64,000 nt of DNA from Dyadobacter frigoris (GCF_005280585.1 NZ_SZVO01000010.1:62001-126000); one strand, 5' to 3'; numbered from the stretch's first letter, positions 1 through 9,220 are shown. Notes: generated by a model from the sequence alone, not told the origin. Numbers and translations: made by a program.

Positions 1-155
<155 letters not shown>

Positions 156-242
156 TCAGATGCGATAATACTGAAATAAGCAGGACTAAACATTATATCA
201 TGCAATCTTAATTATTTTCTAACTTAGAATTGCAGCCGGATT

Positions 243-1148
243 TCAGGAAGACACCAAATAGGTATTGAACAGTCCGAAGTAACGATGCCCCGGAATATCT
301 CCGCAATGGGTACTGTAACGCAGCGTTGTCGGGCCGGTACCAATTTGAATATTAGGAAAGAAACGCCCAAGTTCAATATAATTATCCGCCAAAAGACTTA
401 CTTCGCCATAACACAAAACCTTCATTTCTTCCGGAGAAAAATTCAGCTCATTTAAAGCAAATAAAATGATATAAGCCAGTTCCTGAGGCTGTGAAAATTT
501 AAAACGATTGCACAAAATCAACTGTTCACTTTCCGTAACAACAAGCGTAAAATATCCTTTTTCCAAAAATACGGAAACGACTTTAATCTCCTGATGTTCT
601 GCATGGCTTACCAATGCACCAATTATTAATGGGCTGGTAAGATGATAAAATGACAGATCGGACGATTCAAAATGCGTGACCATCCAGTTGTACCAAACCT
701 TTGGAATGCTGAAAACATTATTGGCATGTACAAGCGGCAATTCATGATAAAGAACTCTTTCATCATCATTTACAGGATGTCCAAGGGCAAACTCAAGATA
801 ACTCGGCGCCGAATCTTTTTCAAATATCAGGCTCGGTATTAAACTGAATGCATGAGAATTGATTGCAATTCTTACATTTTTCCAATGATTTGAAGACCAG
901 AGTAAATGCCCGGTGAAGATTTTTTTCAATCTGTCAAAAACCTCTTCCTGACTTAAAACAACGTCAAAATTATAATCTTCCAGCCAGATGCATTCCATTT
1001 TCTCATCCCTGACGATACAAAAACGTATACGCCTGTCATCCACTTCAATGCATAACGTACAAAACGGTATTGCATCTGCATCAAATGAATTATCCCCCAC
1101 CAAAAGGGTAGGAATTACTTCAATTGCCTGGTTTTCAATTTGTGCCAC
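243..1148 (-). CDS. DUF3822 family protein
   Basis: A 301-residue soluble protein without signal peptide or membrane segment. It resembles the Bacteroidota-specific DUF3822 family, whose function is unknown to me. The start is GTG at 1148: the only other in-frame choice upstream is ATT, and a TAA lies four codons upstream. It sits upstream of coaD on the same strand with a 120-nt gap and 41 nt downstream of the Nudix gene, so co-transcription from the Nudix promoter is possible. Gene order with coaD supports the family call. Family assignment is from memory of sequence style and context, not a search. Confidence 0.75.
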   Translation of the reverse strand: MAQIENQAIEVIPTLLVGDNSFDADAIPFCTLCIEVDDRRIRFCIVRDEKMECIWLEDYNFDVVLSQEEVFDRLKKIFTGHLLWSSNHWKNVRIAINSHAFSLIPSLIFEKDSAPSYLEFALGHPVNDDERVLYHELPLVHANNVFSIPKVWYNWMVTHFESSDLSFYHLTSPLIIGALVSHAEHQEIKVVSVFLEKGYFTLVVTESEQLILCNRFKFSQPQELAYIILFALNELNFSPEEMKVLCYGEVSLLADNYIELGRFFPNIQIGTGPTTLRYSTHCGDIPGHRYFGLFNTYLVSS

Positions 1149-1189
1149 AATATAATGTTAAAGTATTTGTAATATAAATAACGCTAAGC

Positions 1190-1681
1190 TTAATCATCTC
1201 CAAGATAACCCCGGAGAGCCATAACATCTTCTATGCTATCACAATTTCGGAATAAACTGTGAACATGATTCGCGGGAAGCTGCTTAATTTCTTCCATCGA
1301 CGTAAAACGTACTTCACGGATAATCTGATTTGCTTCGGAAAATTCCGGATCCGAACCCGTTATAATTGAACCTGAAAAAGCTTTAATTTGAAAGAAAAGC
1401 TCAATGGCGTGTAAAGGAGGCTGAATAAATTCATTTACGAAAAGCATTTCACCTGCTTCCACTATCAAACCAGTCTCTTCAAGAAATTCCCTTTTTAAAG
1501 TCTCCGGTGCACTTTCTCCAAATTGCATACCACCTCCCGGCGGGCTCCAGAAGATATTTTCATCTCCTACAAACCGATGCCGGACCAATAGAATCCGTGC
1601 GTCCGCTATGCAAATTCCGCATACTCGTATGCGTAGCCGGCTTCCGTATAATCCAATTAATTCGTTTTTTTCCGCGTCCAA
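1190..1681 (-). CDS. Nudix hydrolase
   Basis: A 163-residue protein with a complete Nudix box at residues 50-72: G, five residues, E56, seven residues, then REFLEETGL (64-72). This loop-helix-loop binds Mg2+ and cleaves nucleoside diphosphates linked to another moiety; the substrate cannot be told from sequence. The start must be TTG at 1681: the in-frame codons just upstream are GTA and then TGA, and the first internal Met lies inside the Nudix box. A nearby ATG at 1688 is in another frame. A strong promoter ends about 23 nt upstream, so the leader is very short. DUF3822 follows 41 nt downstream. Confidence 0.88.
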   Translation of the reverse strand: MDAEKNELIGLYGSRLRIRVCGICIADARILLVRHRFVGDENIFWSPPGGGMQFGESAPETLKREFLEETGLIVEAGEMLFVNEFIQPPLHAIELFFQIKAFSGSIITGSDPEFSEANQIIREVRFTSMEEIKQLPANHVHSLFRNCDSIEDVMALRGYLGDD

Positions 1682-1703
1682 TACTCATGTTTTAGGAAGG
1701 GAA

Positions 1704-1733
1704 CAAAGATAGCCAACCTGCCAAAAATGACAA
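1704..1733 (-). promoter_or_regulatory. Bacteroidota-type promoter for the Nudix gene
   Basis: On the minus strand the sequence reads TTG (1733-1731), 19 nt, then TATCTTTG (1711-1704), an exact match to the Bacteroidota pattern TTG-N19-TAnnTTTG. The expected start of transcription lies near 1697-1699, so the mRNA leader to the TTG start codon at 1681 is only about 16 nt. Confidence 0.7.
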
Positions 1734-1754
1734 GTTATTCCTTTTATTTGATAC

Positions 1755-1796
1755 AAAAAATCTCTGTTAGTCCTAACAACTGACTAACAGAGATTT
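1755..1796 (-). terminator. Intrinsic terminator after the CBS gene
   Basis: Perfect 15-bp inverted repeat (1758-1772 with 1782-1796) and a 9-nt loop. On the minus strand the stem is followed by a run of six T. It lies 31 nt past the stop codon of the CBS gene and just upstream of the Nudix promoter, separating the two transcripts. Confidence 0.8.
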
Positions 1797-1827
1797 AGAA
1801 AAGACTTTATTTGATCGCTCGAAAATA

Positions 1828-2268
1828 TCAGGCGTAAGGTGTCCCCGAAATATATCCCTCCAAAGATCTGATATGGGCCTTTTGTTCGCGGATTATAGCA
1901 GACACGATATCATTTATAGAGATAATACCCACAAGTTCCCCTTTTCGGTTTACCGGAAGGTGTCGAATATGCTTGTCGGACATAATTTGCATACAATCCT
2001 CAATTTTTTGATCCGTTTCAACCGTTATAACACGGGTTGTCATAACGTCCTGAACCAGCGTATCACGTGATGCACGTCCTAAAAGAATAACCTTCCTTGC
2101 ATAGTCACGTTCAGAAAATATTCCGATCAGTTCCCCGTCTTCAAGAACCAGTACAGCACCGATGTTTTTTTCGGCCATCAGCTCTAAGGCGTGGAAAACA
2201 GTTGTCTCTTTTGTGATAGAGAAAATAGCGTCAATAGACTTTTTGGCGAGCACTTGGTATACTTGCAT
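1828..2268 (-). CDS. CBS domain-pair protein
   Basis: A 146-residue cytosolic protein made almost entirely of two CBS domains (about residues 10-65 and 75-135). Recognisable elements are the end of repeat one (GIFSERDYARKVI) and of repeat two (HLPVNRKGELVGIISINDIV). Tandem CBS domains form a Bateman module that binds adenine nucleotides and usually regulates a partner enzyme or channel; no catalytic domain is attached here. Start ATG 2268. It has its own terminator and is transcribed away from the helicase gene at 2409, with which it shares a 140-nt intergenic region. The ligand and partner are unknown. Confidence 0.88.
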   Translation of the reverse strand: MQVYQVLAKKSIDAIFSITKETTVFHALELMAEKNIGAVLVLEDGELIGIFSERDYARKVILLGRASRDTLVQDVMTTRVITVETDQKIEDCMQIMSDKHIRHLPVNRKGELVGIISINDIVSAIIREQKAHIRSLEGYISGTPYA

Positions 2269-2349
2269 AGACGTTCCGGTTATGGTTTATGGATAAACTC
2301 GAAAACTAATATATGAAATACTATGAAAAAGTCCAATTAAATCAAGGTT

Positions 2350-2357
2350 TATTTTTG
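2350..2357 (+). promoter_or_regulatory. Candidate -7 box for the RecD-like helicase
   Basis: TATTTTTG matches TAnnTTTG 51 nt upstream of the helicase ATG. No TTG is found at the right distance upstream, so this is a weak promoter call. Confidence 0.35.
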
Positions 2358-2408
2358 TTACTGAGTGTCGACTTTGATAATTGAATTTCATCCAGTAGTT
2401 TCGTATCC

Positions 2409-3836
2409 ATGGAATCAGGCCAATTATTACCTTCGCAAAGTTTAGTTAAAAAATTTCCTTTCAGGCCAACAAAAGGCCAGCTTCGCTTCTTTGCGAAAAC
2501 GGATGATTTTTTAATTGAAGAAAGTGGCCTGGAACGTTACCGCGACTGTTTTTTGCTAAAAGGATACGCGGGTACCGGAAAAACGACAATTATCAGCACG
2601 TTAATAAAAGTGCTGAAAAATTATGGCTACAAATCCGTTTTGCTGGCTCCTACCGGTCGTGCAGCTAAAGTGATGTCGAACTATTCCGAGAAAATCGCAC
2701 TGACAATTCATAAGAAAATATACAAGCAAACTTCCGATGCTTTTTCAGGAAACCTGACTTTTCAAAGGCAAAAAAATTATCATGACAATACGCTTTTCAT
2801 AGTTGATGAGGCGTCGATGATCAGTGATGATGCCGAATTTGGCAACAGAAGTTTGCTTGCTGATCTGATTGAATTTGTTTTTGAAAATCCCGGAAATAAA
2901 TTGATGCTGATTGGTGATGTGGCTCAGCTTCCGCCGGTTGGTAAAGAATTGAGCCCGGCGCTGGATAGGCTTTATCTTGAAAAAAATTTCTATATGTCTG
3001 TTTTTGAGGAAGAACTGACAGAAGTAATGCGCCAGGATGAACAATCAGGGATATTATTTAATGCAACAGAACTGCGCGACCAGTTACGGGAGGAAAAACC
3101 AACTGTCAATATAATTACCAAATCTTACCGCGACACTTTCCGGATGACGGGTGAAAAACTCGAAGAAGGTTTGCGTTATGCGTTTGATAAATACGGACAG
3201 GAAAATACGATTATTCTAACGCGCTCGAATAAATCGGCCGTACAGTATAATGAATACATTCGCAGGTCAATTAATTTTTCGGAGGAAGAACTGGACGCGG
3301 GTGACCGGCTAATGGTTGTCAGGAATAATTATTCAGTTTTAGACGAAGATTCACCAGCCGGTTTTATAGCAAACGGCGATTTCGTAGAGTTATTAAAAAT
3401 CAAGAAAACACAGGAAATCCACGGTTTCCGGTTTGCCGATGTGGTTTTAAGATTAACGGATTATGAAAAACAGCCTGAATTTGATGCCAAAATAATGCTG
3501 GATACACTTCATTCCGCCTCGCCTTCCCTATCTTCTGAGGATAATAGAAAGTTGTACGACAGCGTTCTGGCGGATTATTTTTATATCACATCAAAAAAAG
3601 AAAGATCAGAAGCTTTGCGGAAAGATCCTTATCTGAACGCCTTGCAGGTTAAATTTTCTTACGCGCTTACCTGTCACAAAGCACAAGGTGGCCAGTGGAG
3701 TGCCGTTTTTATCGACCAGGGATATTTGCCGGAGGAACAGATCAATAATGAATTTATTCGCTGGTTATACACCGCAATAACACGTGCTACGGATGAAGTT
3801 TTTTTGATGAACTTTCATTCTTATTTTTTCAAATAA
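2409..3836 (+). CDS. RecD-like (PIF1/RecD superfamily 1B) DNA helicase
   Basis: A 475-residue ATP-dependent helicase. Walker A is GYAGTGKTT at residues 52-60; Walker B/DExx is VDEASM from residue 132; GDVAQLPPVG is motif III; TCHKAQGGQW near residue 420 is the UvrD_C_2 motif V region, followed by RWLYTAITRAT (motif VI). The family unwinds DNA 5' to 3'. It lacks the N-terminal HhH region of full-length RecD2, and no recB or recC is adjacent, so it is a short stand-alone RecD-like helicase. Start ATG 2409. It converges with the tsaC gene, only 14 nt away, with no clear terminator between them. Confidence 0.88.
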   Translation: MESGQLLPSQSLVKKFPFRPTKGQLRFFAKTDDFLIEESGLERYRDCFLLKGYAGTGKTTIISTLIKVLKNYGYKSVLLAPTGRAAKVMSNYSEKIALTIHKKIYKQTSDAFSGNLTFQRQKNYHDNTLFIVDEASMISDDAEFGNRSLLADLIEFVFENPGNKLMLIGDVAQLPPVGKELSPALDRLYLEKNFYMSVFEEELTEVMRQDEQSGILFNATELRDQLREEKPTVNIITKSYRDTFRMTGEKLEEGLRYAFDKYGQENTIILTRSNKSAVQYNEYIRRSINFSEEELDAGDRLMVVRNNYSVLDEDSPAGFIANGDFVELLKIKKTQEIHGFRFADVVLRLTDYEKQPEFDAKIMLDTLHSASPSLSSEDNRKLYDSVLADYFYITSKKERSEALRKDPYLNALQVKFSYALTCHKAQGGQWSAVFIDQGYLPEEQINNEFIRWLYTAITRATDEVFLMNFHSYFFK

Positions 3837-3850
3837 AAAAAGAAAAAAGC

Positions 3851-4804
3851 TCAATCCACCGCTGCTGCTCTTTTCAAACGATCATTTATTGCTCTTCCCA
3901 AGTTTATATTGGGAACGGATTCTGCCCAAATCTGGCTCAAAGATTGTGCATCCAATTCTCTTAAATAAGCAAATAAATTATGTGCAGCTTCTTTCAAATT
4001 TCCAGTCGGACTTAAAATTCTTTGATGTTTTTCATCAATTCCGTCTATGTATTTATCAAAAAGAAGATAACCAAAATCATCTTCGTGAATGGGGAAATTA
4101 TTTCTTTCTGTCAAAAAGAATGGTTTCTTAGGAGCATAATGACTTTTCAACATACCCGGAGCCTGTGGATTTGATGATGAATGAGCCATCAAAGCTACTT
4201 CTCCAACCACACTTTCGATATCCTCAATCGCCAGTCCGCCCAATCTGTAAATGGTAGGAACTCCTTCAACAAAACCAATAATGGTTGACTCAATACCAAT
4301 TCCACATTCACCTCCATCGAGAATATATGGAATTTTTCCACCGAGCTGCTGATCAACGTGCTTCGCATTCGTCGGGCTGATATAACCGAATGGATTTGCA
4401 CTTGGTGCTGCCAATGGAAAATCAAGCACACGGAGCAATTCAAGCGTTAACGCATGATTGGGAATTCTGACTGCAACAGTATCCAGCCCGGAAGTAACCA
4501 GATCCGGAACCGAAGGTTTTTTTGGTAATAGTAATGTCAAAGGTCCGGGCCAGAATTTCTGAGATAATAAATAAGCGGCATCCGGGATTTCAGAAACCAG
4601 TCCGGATAGTTTTTCAACAGAATCAGTATGTACAATTAATGGATCAAAAGATGGACGGTTTTTTACTTCAAAAATGGATAAAACTGCCTTTTCGTCCAAT
4701 GCATTCCCAGCAAGACCGTAAACCGTTTCGGTAGGAATTCCTACCAGCTGCCCCTTTTGTAAAAATTCTTTTGCAAGACGAATGTCTTTCCCGATGATAG
4801 CCAA
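3851..4804 (-). CDS. tsaC: L-threonylcarbamoyladenylate synthase (Sua5 type)
   Basis: A 317-residue enzyme that makes threonylcarbamoyl-AMP from threonine, bicarbonate and ATP for the t6A37 modification of tRNAs. The YrdC domain covers about residues 1-200 with PTETVYGLAGNA and PSANPFGYISPT. A C-terminal extension (about 210-317, beginning near APGMLKSHYAPKKP) is the Sua5 domain, so this is the long Sua5 form rather than short TsaC. The start is TTG at 4804; an ATT precedes it and no in-frame ATG is available, while the N-terminal residues IGKDIRLAKEFL align with the usual family start. Confidence 0.92.
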   Translation of the reverse strand: MAIIGKDIRLAKEFLQKGQLVGIPTETVYGLAGNALDEKAVLSIFEVKNRPSFDPLIVHTDSVEKLSGLVSEIPDAAYLLSQKFWPGPLTLLLPKKPSVPDLVTSGLDTVAVRIPNHALTLELLRVLDFPLAAPSANPFGYISPTNAKHVDQQLGGKIPYILDGGECGIGIESTIIGFVEGVPTIYRLGGLAIEDIESVVGEVALMAHSSSNPQAPGMLKSHYAPKKPFFLTERNNFPIHEDDFGYLLFDKYIDGIDEKHQRILSPTGNLKEAAHNLFAYLRELDAQSLSQIWAESVPNINLGRAINDRLKRAAAVD

Positions 4805-4873
4805 AATGTTATTTCTGTTTTTTAAAATACAAAGGTATCAAAATCGTTTTTATTACATATTTAAGAGGTCCAA

Positions 4874-4903
4874 TTTGATCAAATTCCAGTATTATTATTT
4901 TTG
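4874..4903 (+). promoter_or_regulatory. Candidate promoter for the GMC dehydrogenase operon
   Basis: TTTG (4874-4877), 18 nt, then TATTTTTG (4896-4903), close to the Bacteroidota consensus. It implies a leader of about 180 nt before the ATG at 5091. The leader 4910-5090 shows no obvious known riboswitch. Confidence 0.5.
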
Positions 4904-5090
4904 GTAATGCAATAATTTAAGAGGATTGGCAAAATCGCTTTTGCTTTAAAGAACCGGACTATCCCGGCTTACTGTCAAACCATTTAGATTCGTTTTAAAT
5001 TACCTTCAAAATGATTTTTGACGGGGACGGTTATCTTTTCCGTGTTTATATTTATTGATTAAATAGTATTTTCTAAATCAAACCTTGACT

Positions 5091-6830
5091 ATGTTCCAAA
5101 TTAAAGAACAACCTGCTGTTTTTGATGTCTGCATTATAGGCTCAGGAGCAGGAGGAGGAATGGCCGCTTATCAGCTAGCAAAGGCAGGTGCAAAAGTTGC
5201 TCTTCTGGAAGCCGGCGGATATTTTGATCCGGCTGATCCTAAATATATTACACAATTAAAATGGCCTTGGGAATCTCCTCGCCGTGGCGCAAGTACAACC
5301 CGCCCGTTTGGTGATTTTGATGCTGCATGGGGAGGCTGGGAACTGGACGGAGAGCCATACACACATAAAAATGGTACAAAATTTGACTGGTTTCGCTCCC
5401 GTATGTTGGGTGGCCGTACCAATCACTGGGGACGTATTTCTCTTCGTTTCGGACCAAATGACTTTAAACGCCATAGCATTGACGGACTTGGCGACGACTG
5501 GCCGATCGGGTACGATGACGTAAAACCTTACTACGATCAGGTTGATAAATTAATCGGTGTTTTTGGCACGATTGAAAATATACACAACGAACCGGACGGG
5601 ATTTTCCTTCCCCCTCCTGCTCCGCGTTTGCATGAACTTTTCCTCAAAAAAGCGGGAAAAGCTGCAAATATTCCAGTAATTCCATCCCGTCTTTCGATCT
5701 TAACAAAACCGATAAATGACCAGCGTGGAGTATGTTTTTATTGCAGCCAGTGCGGTCGTTCCTGCCAGGCATATGCCGATTTTTCTGCTTCATCGGTTCT
5801 CGTAATTCCAGCGATGAAAACGGGAAATGTTACGCTGATAAACAATGCGATGGCGCGCGAAATCCTGACAGATCCTTCAACAGGATTAGCAACGGGCGTT
5901 TCTTATGTCGATCGTAATAAACTGACAGAACATACCATTAAAGCAAAAGTTGTTGTTCTTGCAGCGAGTGCCGGAGAATCTGCACGTTTGCTTTTAAATT
6001 CGAAATCAGACAGACATGAAGGTGGTTTGGCCAATTCAAGTGGCGTTGTTGGAAAGTATCTTCACGATTCCACAGGAGCTTCAAGAAGTGCATTTCTTCC
6101 TCATTTAATGGATCGTAAACGTTACAACGAAGATGGAGTTGGTGGTATGCACGTGTATACACCATGGTGGCTCGATAACAAAAAACTTGATTTCCCAAGA
6201 GGTTACCATATCGAATACGGCGGAGGAATGGGTATGCCAAGTTACGGTTTTGGTTCAGGGATTGAAAATATGAACGGAAAATATCCTACTGCCAGCGGAA
6301 CAACCAAACCTGCAGGAGGTTACGGTGCTTCACTGAAAGAAGACTATCGTCGTTTTTATGGCGCATATGTAGGTATGGCCGGTCGCGGTGAAGCGGTTCC
6401 TAACATCAATAATTATTGCGAAATCGACCCTAATGTGGTTGACAAATATGGTATCCCCGTTCTTCGTTTCAACTATAACTGGACGGATTACGAAATTAAG
6501 CAGGCAAAACACATGCATGATACATTTGAAGAAATGATCCATGCTTTGGGTGGCGTTGCGATGGGAACAAAACCTGGCGCAGATACCAATTATGGTATTG
6601 CAGCTCCGGGCCGTATCATTCACGAAGTGGGAACGGTTCGTATGGGTGATGATAAAAAAACCTCTGCTTTGAACAAATTCTCGCAGGCTCATGATGCGAA
6701 AAATGTTTACGTGGTAGATGGTGGCTCCTTTGTTTCGCAGGCTGATAAAAATCCTACGTGGACTATCCTTGCGCTTTCATGGAGAGCTTCTGACCACATT
6801 ATTGAGCAGATCAAACAAAAGAATTTATAA
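5091..6830 (+). CDS. GMC family oxidoreductase, flavoprotein subunit of a periplasmic dehydrogenase
   Basis: A 579-residue FAD enzyme. The dinucleotide motif GSGAGG is at residues 17-22, with the ribose-binding acidic residue E40. The C-terminal GMC_oxred_C domain holds HEVGTVRMGDD and the NPTWTILALSWR region that supplies the catalytic His/Asn pair. The ATG at 5091 is preferred to an in-frame TTG at 5085. A cysteine cluster, CFYCSQCGRSC, starts at C215; it contains CX5CX3C (C215, C221, C225), the spacing I recall for the 3Fe-4S ligands of FAD-dependent glucose dehydrogenases. The next gene encodes a Gluconate_2-dh3 subunit, so the pair should form one complex that oxidises a sugar or polyol. 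No Tat signal is on this subunit; it may be exported with its partner. Confidence 0.9.
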   Translation: MFQIKEQPAVFDVCIIGSGAGGGMAAYQLAKAGAKVALLEAGGYFDPADPKYITQLKWPWESPRRGASTTRPFGDFDAAWGGWELDGEPYTHKNGTKFDWFRSRMLGGRTNHWGRISLRFGPNDFKRHSIDGLGDDWPIGYDDVKPYYDQVDKLIGVFGTIENIHNEPDGIFLPPPAPRLHELFLKKAGKAANIPVIPSRLSILTKPINDQRGVCFYCSQCGRSCQAYADFSASSVLVIPAMKTGNVTLINNAMAREILTDPSTGLATGVSYVDRNKLTEHTIKAKVVVLAASAGESARLLLNSKSDRHEGGLANSSGVVGKYLHDSTGASRSAFLPHLMDRKRYNEDGVGGMHVYTPWWLDNKKLDFPRGYHIEYGGGMGMPSYGFGSGIENMNGKYPTASGTTKPAGGYGASLKEDYRRFYGAYVGMAGRGEAVPNINNYCEIDPNVVDKYGIPVLRFNYNWTDYEIKQAKHMHDTFEEMIHALGGVAMGTKPGADTNYGIAAPGRIIHEVGTVRMGDDKKTSALNKFSQAHDAKNVYVVDGGSFVSQADKNPTWTILALSWRASDHIIEQIKQKNL

Positions 6831-6866
6831 TAACTGTCAGCCTCGGCCGACTCAAATTATATAAAA

Positions 6867-7496
6867 ATGAAACGCAGAGAATCATTAAAAGCATTAACAC
6901 TTAGCTCTCTTGGTTTTGCCGCCCTCAATCCGCAGGAATCACTCGCGGAAGCAAGAGAAGTTGAGGCTGCTTTACCACCGGAAGTTCCGTTTAAAATACC
7001 AGGAGGCCGCCAGAAAGAAGAAGCCATCCGTGATGCACAATTGATGAAAGAGAAATTTTTCACAGTTCCGGAATTGGCAACGATTAAAATTTTAGCAGAT
7101 ATTATTATCCCTGCCGATTCAAAATCAGGAAGTGCTTCTGATGCTGGTGTTCCGGCATTTATCGAATTTATCGTAAAAGATATGCCGCAGCACCAGACTC
7201 CAATGAGAGGCGGACTGGCATGGATCGATCTGGAATCAAACAAGCGTTTTAAGAAAGTTTTTACACTTTGTACAAAAGCTCAGCAGATCCAGATCGTGGA
7301 CGACATTGCATATCCTGAAAAAGCGAAGCCAGTTTTCAGTCAGGGTGTTGCTTTTTTCAATCTTATGCGTAATTTAACAGCCTCAGGTTTTTATACGACC
7401 AGAATTGGTGTGGATGACATTGGTTACGTAGGAAATACGCCAAATATGTGGGCCGGACCACCGGAAGAAGTATTAAAACAATACGGATTTGCCTAG
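6867..7496 (+). CDS. Gluconate 2-dehydrogenase subunit 3 family protein
   Basis: A 209-residue small subunit of a GMC dehydrogenase. It starts MKRRESLKALTLSSLGFAA, a twin-arginine-like export signal, and the body carries the Gluconate_2-dh3 pattern (ELATIKILADIIIPADSKSGSASDAGV, split here as ELATIKILADIIIP and SASDAGVPAFIEF). In known systems this subunit chaperones and carries the flavoprotein through Tat. It lies 36 nt after the GMC gene in the same direction, and the operon ends at a terminator at 7522. No cytochrome c subunit gene follows, so the electron acceptor must be encoded elsewhere. Confidence 0.9.
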   Translation: MKRRESLKALTLSSLGFAALNPQESLAEAREVEAALPPEVPFKIPGGRQKEEAIRDAQLMKEKFFTVPELATIKILADIIIPADSKSGSASDAGVPAFIEFIVKDMPQHQTPMRGGLAWIDLESNKRFKKVFTLCTKAQQIQIVDDIAYPEKAKPVFSQGVAFFNLMRNLTASGFYTTRIGVDDIGYVGNTPNMWAGPPEEVLKQYGFA

Positions 7497-7521
7497 AAAG
7501 TGGAATTTATAGGAGTAAAAG

Positions 7522-7556
7522 AAAAAGGTCATCAGCGTACGCCGATGACCTTTTTC
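7522..7556. terminator. Two-way terminator
   Basis: Inverted repeat with AAAAAGGTCATC paired to GATGACCTTTTT around a short GC core (one mismatch), flanked by A and T runs. It lies between the 3' ends of the convergent dehydrogenase operon and ABC-F gene and can serve both. Confidence 0.8.
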
Positions 7557-7576
7557 TTTTACGAATTATATCAATA

Positions 7577-9190
7577 TTAATACAAGGCGTTCCGCTGTGC
7601 TTTTACGGTTTCGTCTTTTAAGAAATCATCATAAGGCATCAATTTGTCCAAAATTCCTTTTGGCCCGATCTCGATGATACGGTTTGCAATCGTATGCACA
7701 AACTGGTGATCATGAGAATAGAACAACAGACAGCCAGAGAAATCAATCAACCCATTGTTAAGAGCTGTGATGGATTCCAGGTCAAGGTGGTTGGTTGGGT
7801 CATCCATGATCAGTGCATTGGAACCAGAAAGCATCGTACGTGATAACATACAACGAACTTTTTCACCTCCTGAAAGTACCTTTGCCTTTTTAAGCGATTC
7901 TTCTCCCGAGAAAAGCATACGACCTAAAAATCCGCGGATAAAACTTTCATCCTTTTCTTCTGAATACTGACGTAACCAATCAACCAAATTTAAATCCACC
8001 TCAAAAAACGATGTCGGATCTTTTGTGAAATAAGATTTGGTAATGGTAACTCCCCAGTTGAAAGTTCCTTTATCTGCTTTTGCTTCGTTATTTAAAATAT
8101 CAAATAAAGCGCTGATCGACAAAGTATTGCGACTGACAAAGGCAATTTTATCACCTTTGTTTACATTGAAACTCATATTGTTAAACAATGAAATTCCATC
8201 ATCTGTCTTTTTCGATAATCCCTCAACGTTCAGGATCTGATCTCCTACTTCACGTTCTGACTTGAAAGCGATGTATGGATATTTACGTGACGACGGTTTG
8301 ATATCATCAATCGTCAGTTTTTCAAGTAATTTCTGACGGGAAGTAGCCTGTTTGGATTTCGAAGCATTTGCGCTAAAACGGCGGATAAATTCTTCAAGTT
8401 CCTTACGTTTGTCATCCGATTTTTTATTCTGATCCTGACGCTGTTTCATAGCCAACTGGCTCGACTCGTACCAGAAAGAATAGTTACCGGAGAACATTTG
8501 TACTTTGCTGAAATCAATATCAACAATATGCGTACAAACTTCATCCAAAAAGTGCCTGTCGTGAGAAACAACAATTACAGTATTTTTGAAATCTGCAAGG
8601 AAATTTTCAAGCCACAAAACCATTTCAACATCAAGGTTGTTGGTTGGCTCATCTAGTAAAAGAACATCCGGATTTCCAAAAAGAGCCTGTGCAAGAAGTA
8701 CGCGAACTTTCAAGTTTACGTTCAAGTCGCCCATCAAAATATTATGAGAATCTTCACCAATGCCTAAACCGCTCAATAATTGTGCAGCTTCGGTTTCAGC
8801 TTCCCATCCATTCAAATCTGCAAATTCAGCTTCAAGATCCGCCGCTTTTTCACCATCAGCATCCGTAAAGTCCTCTTTTTCATAGATCGCTTCACGTTCT
8901 TTCATGATTTTGTAAAGACGTTCGTGTCCCAAAATCACAGTTTCCATAGCAGTATAGGCATCAAACTCAAACTGATCCTGTTTCAGGAAAGTCATTCGTT
9001 CTCCGGGATTCATGCTAACTATACCAGTTTGCTGTTCAATCTCACCAGAAAGAATTTTTAAAAATGTTGATTTACCTGCTCCATTCGCCCCAATAATACC
9101 ATAACAGTTTCCAGGTACAAACTTTATATTTACTTCATCAAACAACACCCTTTTACCGTACCGCAAGGATACGTTCTGAACCGTAATCAT
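7577..9190 (-). CDS. ABC-F family ATPase (YbiT/EttA-like)
   Basis: A 537-residue protein with two ABC ATPase domains and no membrane segments, as in ABC-F translation factors that act on the ribosome. Walker A of domain one is GANGAGKST (34-42) and its Walker B is LLLDEPTNNLD (177-187). The linker at about 235-300 is rich in K, R and Q. Domain two has the normal signature LSGGEKVRC and MDDPTNHLD. The signature of domain one is degenerate, LNVNLKVRV (156-164) where LSGGQxxRV is usual. Domain two also lacks a normal P-loop (FVSRNTLSISALF). Start ATG 9190. Which ABC-F subgroup and whether it confers antibiotic protection cannot be told. Confidence 0.88.
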   Translation of the reverse strand: MITVQNVSLRYGKRVLFDEVNIKFVPGNCYGIIGANGAGKSTFLKILSGEIEQQTGIVSMNPGERMTFLKQDQFEFDAYTAMETVILGHERLYKIMKEREAIYEKEDFTDADGEKAADLEAEFADLNGWEAETEAAQLLSGLGIGEDSHNILMGDLNVNLKVRVLLAQALFGNPDVLLLDEPTNNLDVEMVLWLENFLADFKNTVIVVSHDRHFLDEVCTHIVDIDFSKVQMFSGNYSFWYESSQLAMKQRQDQNKKSDDKRKELEEFIRRFSANASKSKQATSRQKLLEKLTIDDIKPSSRKYPYIAFKSEREVGDQILNVEGLSKKTDDGISLFNNMSFNVNKGDKIAFVSRNTLSISALFDILNNEAKADKGTFNWGVTITKSYFTKDPTSFFEVDLNLVDWLRQYSEEKDESFIRGFLGRMLFSGEESLKKAKVLSGGEKVRCMLSRTMLSGSNALIMDDPTNHLDLESITALNNGLIDFSGCLLFYSHDHQFVHTIANRIIEIGPKGILDKLMPYDDFLKDETVKAQRNALY

Positions 9191-9220
9191 CTTAAAACTG
9201 ATTTTTTATGAATGAAAGTG

